From: an uncultured Capnocytophaga sp.
Lineage (GTDB): Bacteria; Bacteroidota; Bacteroidia; Flavobacteriales; Flavobacteriaceae
Direction: 5' to 3'
DNA: 6,947 nucleotides
NCBI GenBank assembly: GCA_915070235.1
Contig: CAJZFM010000116.1
Location: 1 to 6,947 of the forward strand
In this document: piece after piece, positions 6,312-6,947 of the stretch
Numbering within the stretch: position 1 is the first letter of the stretch
How the letters are laid out: each line of letters begins with the position of its first letter
Made by a program: the position numbers and the translations under genes
Notes under the pieces: generated by a model
What the model saw: the letters and a program-made list of their open reading frames with translations, nothing else
What the model was told of the DNA's origin: nothing
The model's database searches: none

Positions 6312-6848
6312 TTGAGAACATTCCTATTACTTTTTTTATTACCTTTATTACCCTTATGGGGACAGACTCCTGCTACTGTCGTGCATTCTCAGGCAAATCT
6401 ATATCAAGTAGATAGCTTGCTCTATCGCAGTGAACAGTTGGTTAAGGCTGACAAGGAGGTCATTAAGCGTACGCCTATCAAGACCATTATCAACCTGCGA
6501 TATTTCACTCGTTCCAAGGATAGAAAGGTATTCCTCCCCACCGATGGGATTACCCTTATCAACCACCCACTACTTACTTGGCGTATCACCCCCAAGGATA
6601 TCGCCCAAGTGCTCCAGCGTATTCGCCGAGCTCAACAGCAAGGGGCGGTACTTATCCATTGCTATCATGGCGCTGACCGTACAGGGATTATGGTTGCTAT
6701 GTACCGTATTATCTACCACGGCTGGAGTATTGCCGCGGCTAAAAAAGAAATGCTCCAAGGCCCCTATGGCTATCATAGTATCTGGAAAAACTTGGAAGCA
6801 CTATTTACTGAAGAAACTGTGAAGGAAGTAAGAGAATTTTTAAAGTGA
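6312..6848 (+). CDS. Exported CX5R protein tyrosine/dual-specificity phosphatase
   Basis: The protein is 178 aa. The P-loop HCYHGADRTG (116-125) has the cysteine-phosphatase signature, with nucleophile Cys117 and phosphate-binding Arg123. Upstream is the core strand KTIINLR (57-63), and after it the helical GPYGYHSIWKNL (150-161), which I associate with the bacterial HCxHGADRTG phosphatase subfamily. It should hydrolyse phosphotyrosine or a similar phosphoester. An N-terminal hydrophobic stretch (FLLLFLLPLLPLWG, 4-17) followed by Gln18 looks like a Sec signal peptide with cleavage near 17/18; there is no lipobox cysteine, so a periplasmic product is expected. The start is TTG: there is no in-frame ATG between the preceding stop at 6279 and the hydrophobic stretch, and the only other candidate is ATT at 6288. 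It follows the toxin by 30 bases with no promoter seen, so may be cotranscribed. A clear general-acid Asp is not obvious; Asp96 is one possibility. Confidence 0.88.
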   Translation: MRTFLLLFLLPLLPLWGQTPATVVHSQANLYQVDSLLYRSEQLVKADKEVIKRTPIKTIINLRYFTRSKDRKVFLPTDGITLINHPLLTWRITPKDIAQVLQRIRRAQQQGAVLIHCYHGADRTGIMVAMYRIIYHGWSIAAAKKEMLQGPYGYHSIWKNLEALFTEETVKEVREFLK

Positions 6849-6874
6849 ATAGTGAAGAATGAAAAGTGAAAAGC
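6845..6874 (+). repeat. Degenerate AGTGAA short tandem repeats
   Basis: Right at the phosphatase stop codon, AGTGAAT, AGTGAAGA, ATGAAA and AGTGAAA follow one another as roughly four imperfect 6-8-base units. They overlap the stop (TGA, 6846-6848). Similar GTGAA/ATGAA tracts recur between genes in some flavobacterial genomes, as I recall; function unknown. Confidence 0.55.
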
Positions 6875-6885
6875 TCTAATTCTTT

Positions 6886-6910
6886 AAGACACAATAAATT
6901 GCATCTCTAC
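6886..6910. repeat. Copy 2 of the 25-base interspersed sequence
   Basis: This matches 96-120 at 19 of 25 bases by eye (AAGAC at the start, AAATTGC in the middle, CTCTA near the end). AGACACAAT faces ATTGCATCT around a central AA as an imperfect inverted repeat (7 of 9 pairs). It lies 38 bases after the phosphatase gene. It is the only structure I see after that gene; no T-run terminator hairpin is visible before the window ends. Confidence 0.4.
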
Positions 6911-6947
6911 CTTAACGCTGGCTAAAATAATTTCTAATAAGACTGAT

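Noticed and set aside
6430..6822. Plus-strand 130-codon frame and a minus-strand frame (6570-6776) within the phosphatase gene
   Set aside because: The phosphatase frame carries the P-loop HCYHGADRTG and a signal peptide; the other frames show no family features.
6845..6910. Repeats at the right end as a CRISPR array
   Set aside because: The units are 6-8 bases, imperfect and without spacers.

Overview
The window looks like a piece of a Bacteroidota chromosome, most likely class Flavobacteriia; an oral Capnocytophaga-type genome would fit, but that is only an impression. The reasons are the divergent promoter region with perfect TAnnTTTG -7 boxes, the absence of Shine-Dalgarno sequences, a tRNA gene without an encoded CCA, and protein features typical of the group. 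These include a GltX with a KLSKR loop and no zinc cysteines, and an AddA/RecB-type helicase-nuclease starting MANVQIYNASAGSGKT.

Layout, left to right. Positions 1-49 are the 3' two thirds of a plus-strand tRNA-Gly(UCC), followed by a hairpin that reads as a terminator in both directions. Positions 117-5439 hold a tight minus-strand operon transcribed right to left: gltX (glutamyl-tRNA synthetase), pth (peptidyl-tRNA hydrolase) and a large UvrD-type helicase with a C-terminal RecB-type nuclease domain. The gaps are only 6 and 7 bases. Positions 5440-5542 are a divergent promoter region built as a large inverted repeat. Positions 5543-6281 hold a plus-strand pair overlapping by 20 bases: an unrecognised helical 141-aa protein followed by a 110-aa MazF/PemK-fold protein, which together look like a type II toxin-antitoxin module. 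After a 30-base gap comes an exported CX5R protein tyrosine phosphatase with a TTG start (6312-6848). The last 99 bases hold degenerate AGTGAA repeats and one copy of a small palindrome-like sequence also found near the left end.

The ordinary part is a translation and DNA-repair housekeeping operon. The part most worth attention is the candidate toxin-antitoxin pair with an unrecognised putative antitoxin. Its promoter lies back to back with that of gltX-pth-helicase inside one symmetric element carrying three copies of AATTAGCAA. If the antitoxin binds there, as antitoxins usually do at their own promoters, it would sit where it could also affect an essential tRNA-charging operon. The toxin gene is much more AT-rich than gltX, which suggests it was acquired. 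Base-composition figures given here are hand counts on short stretches.
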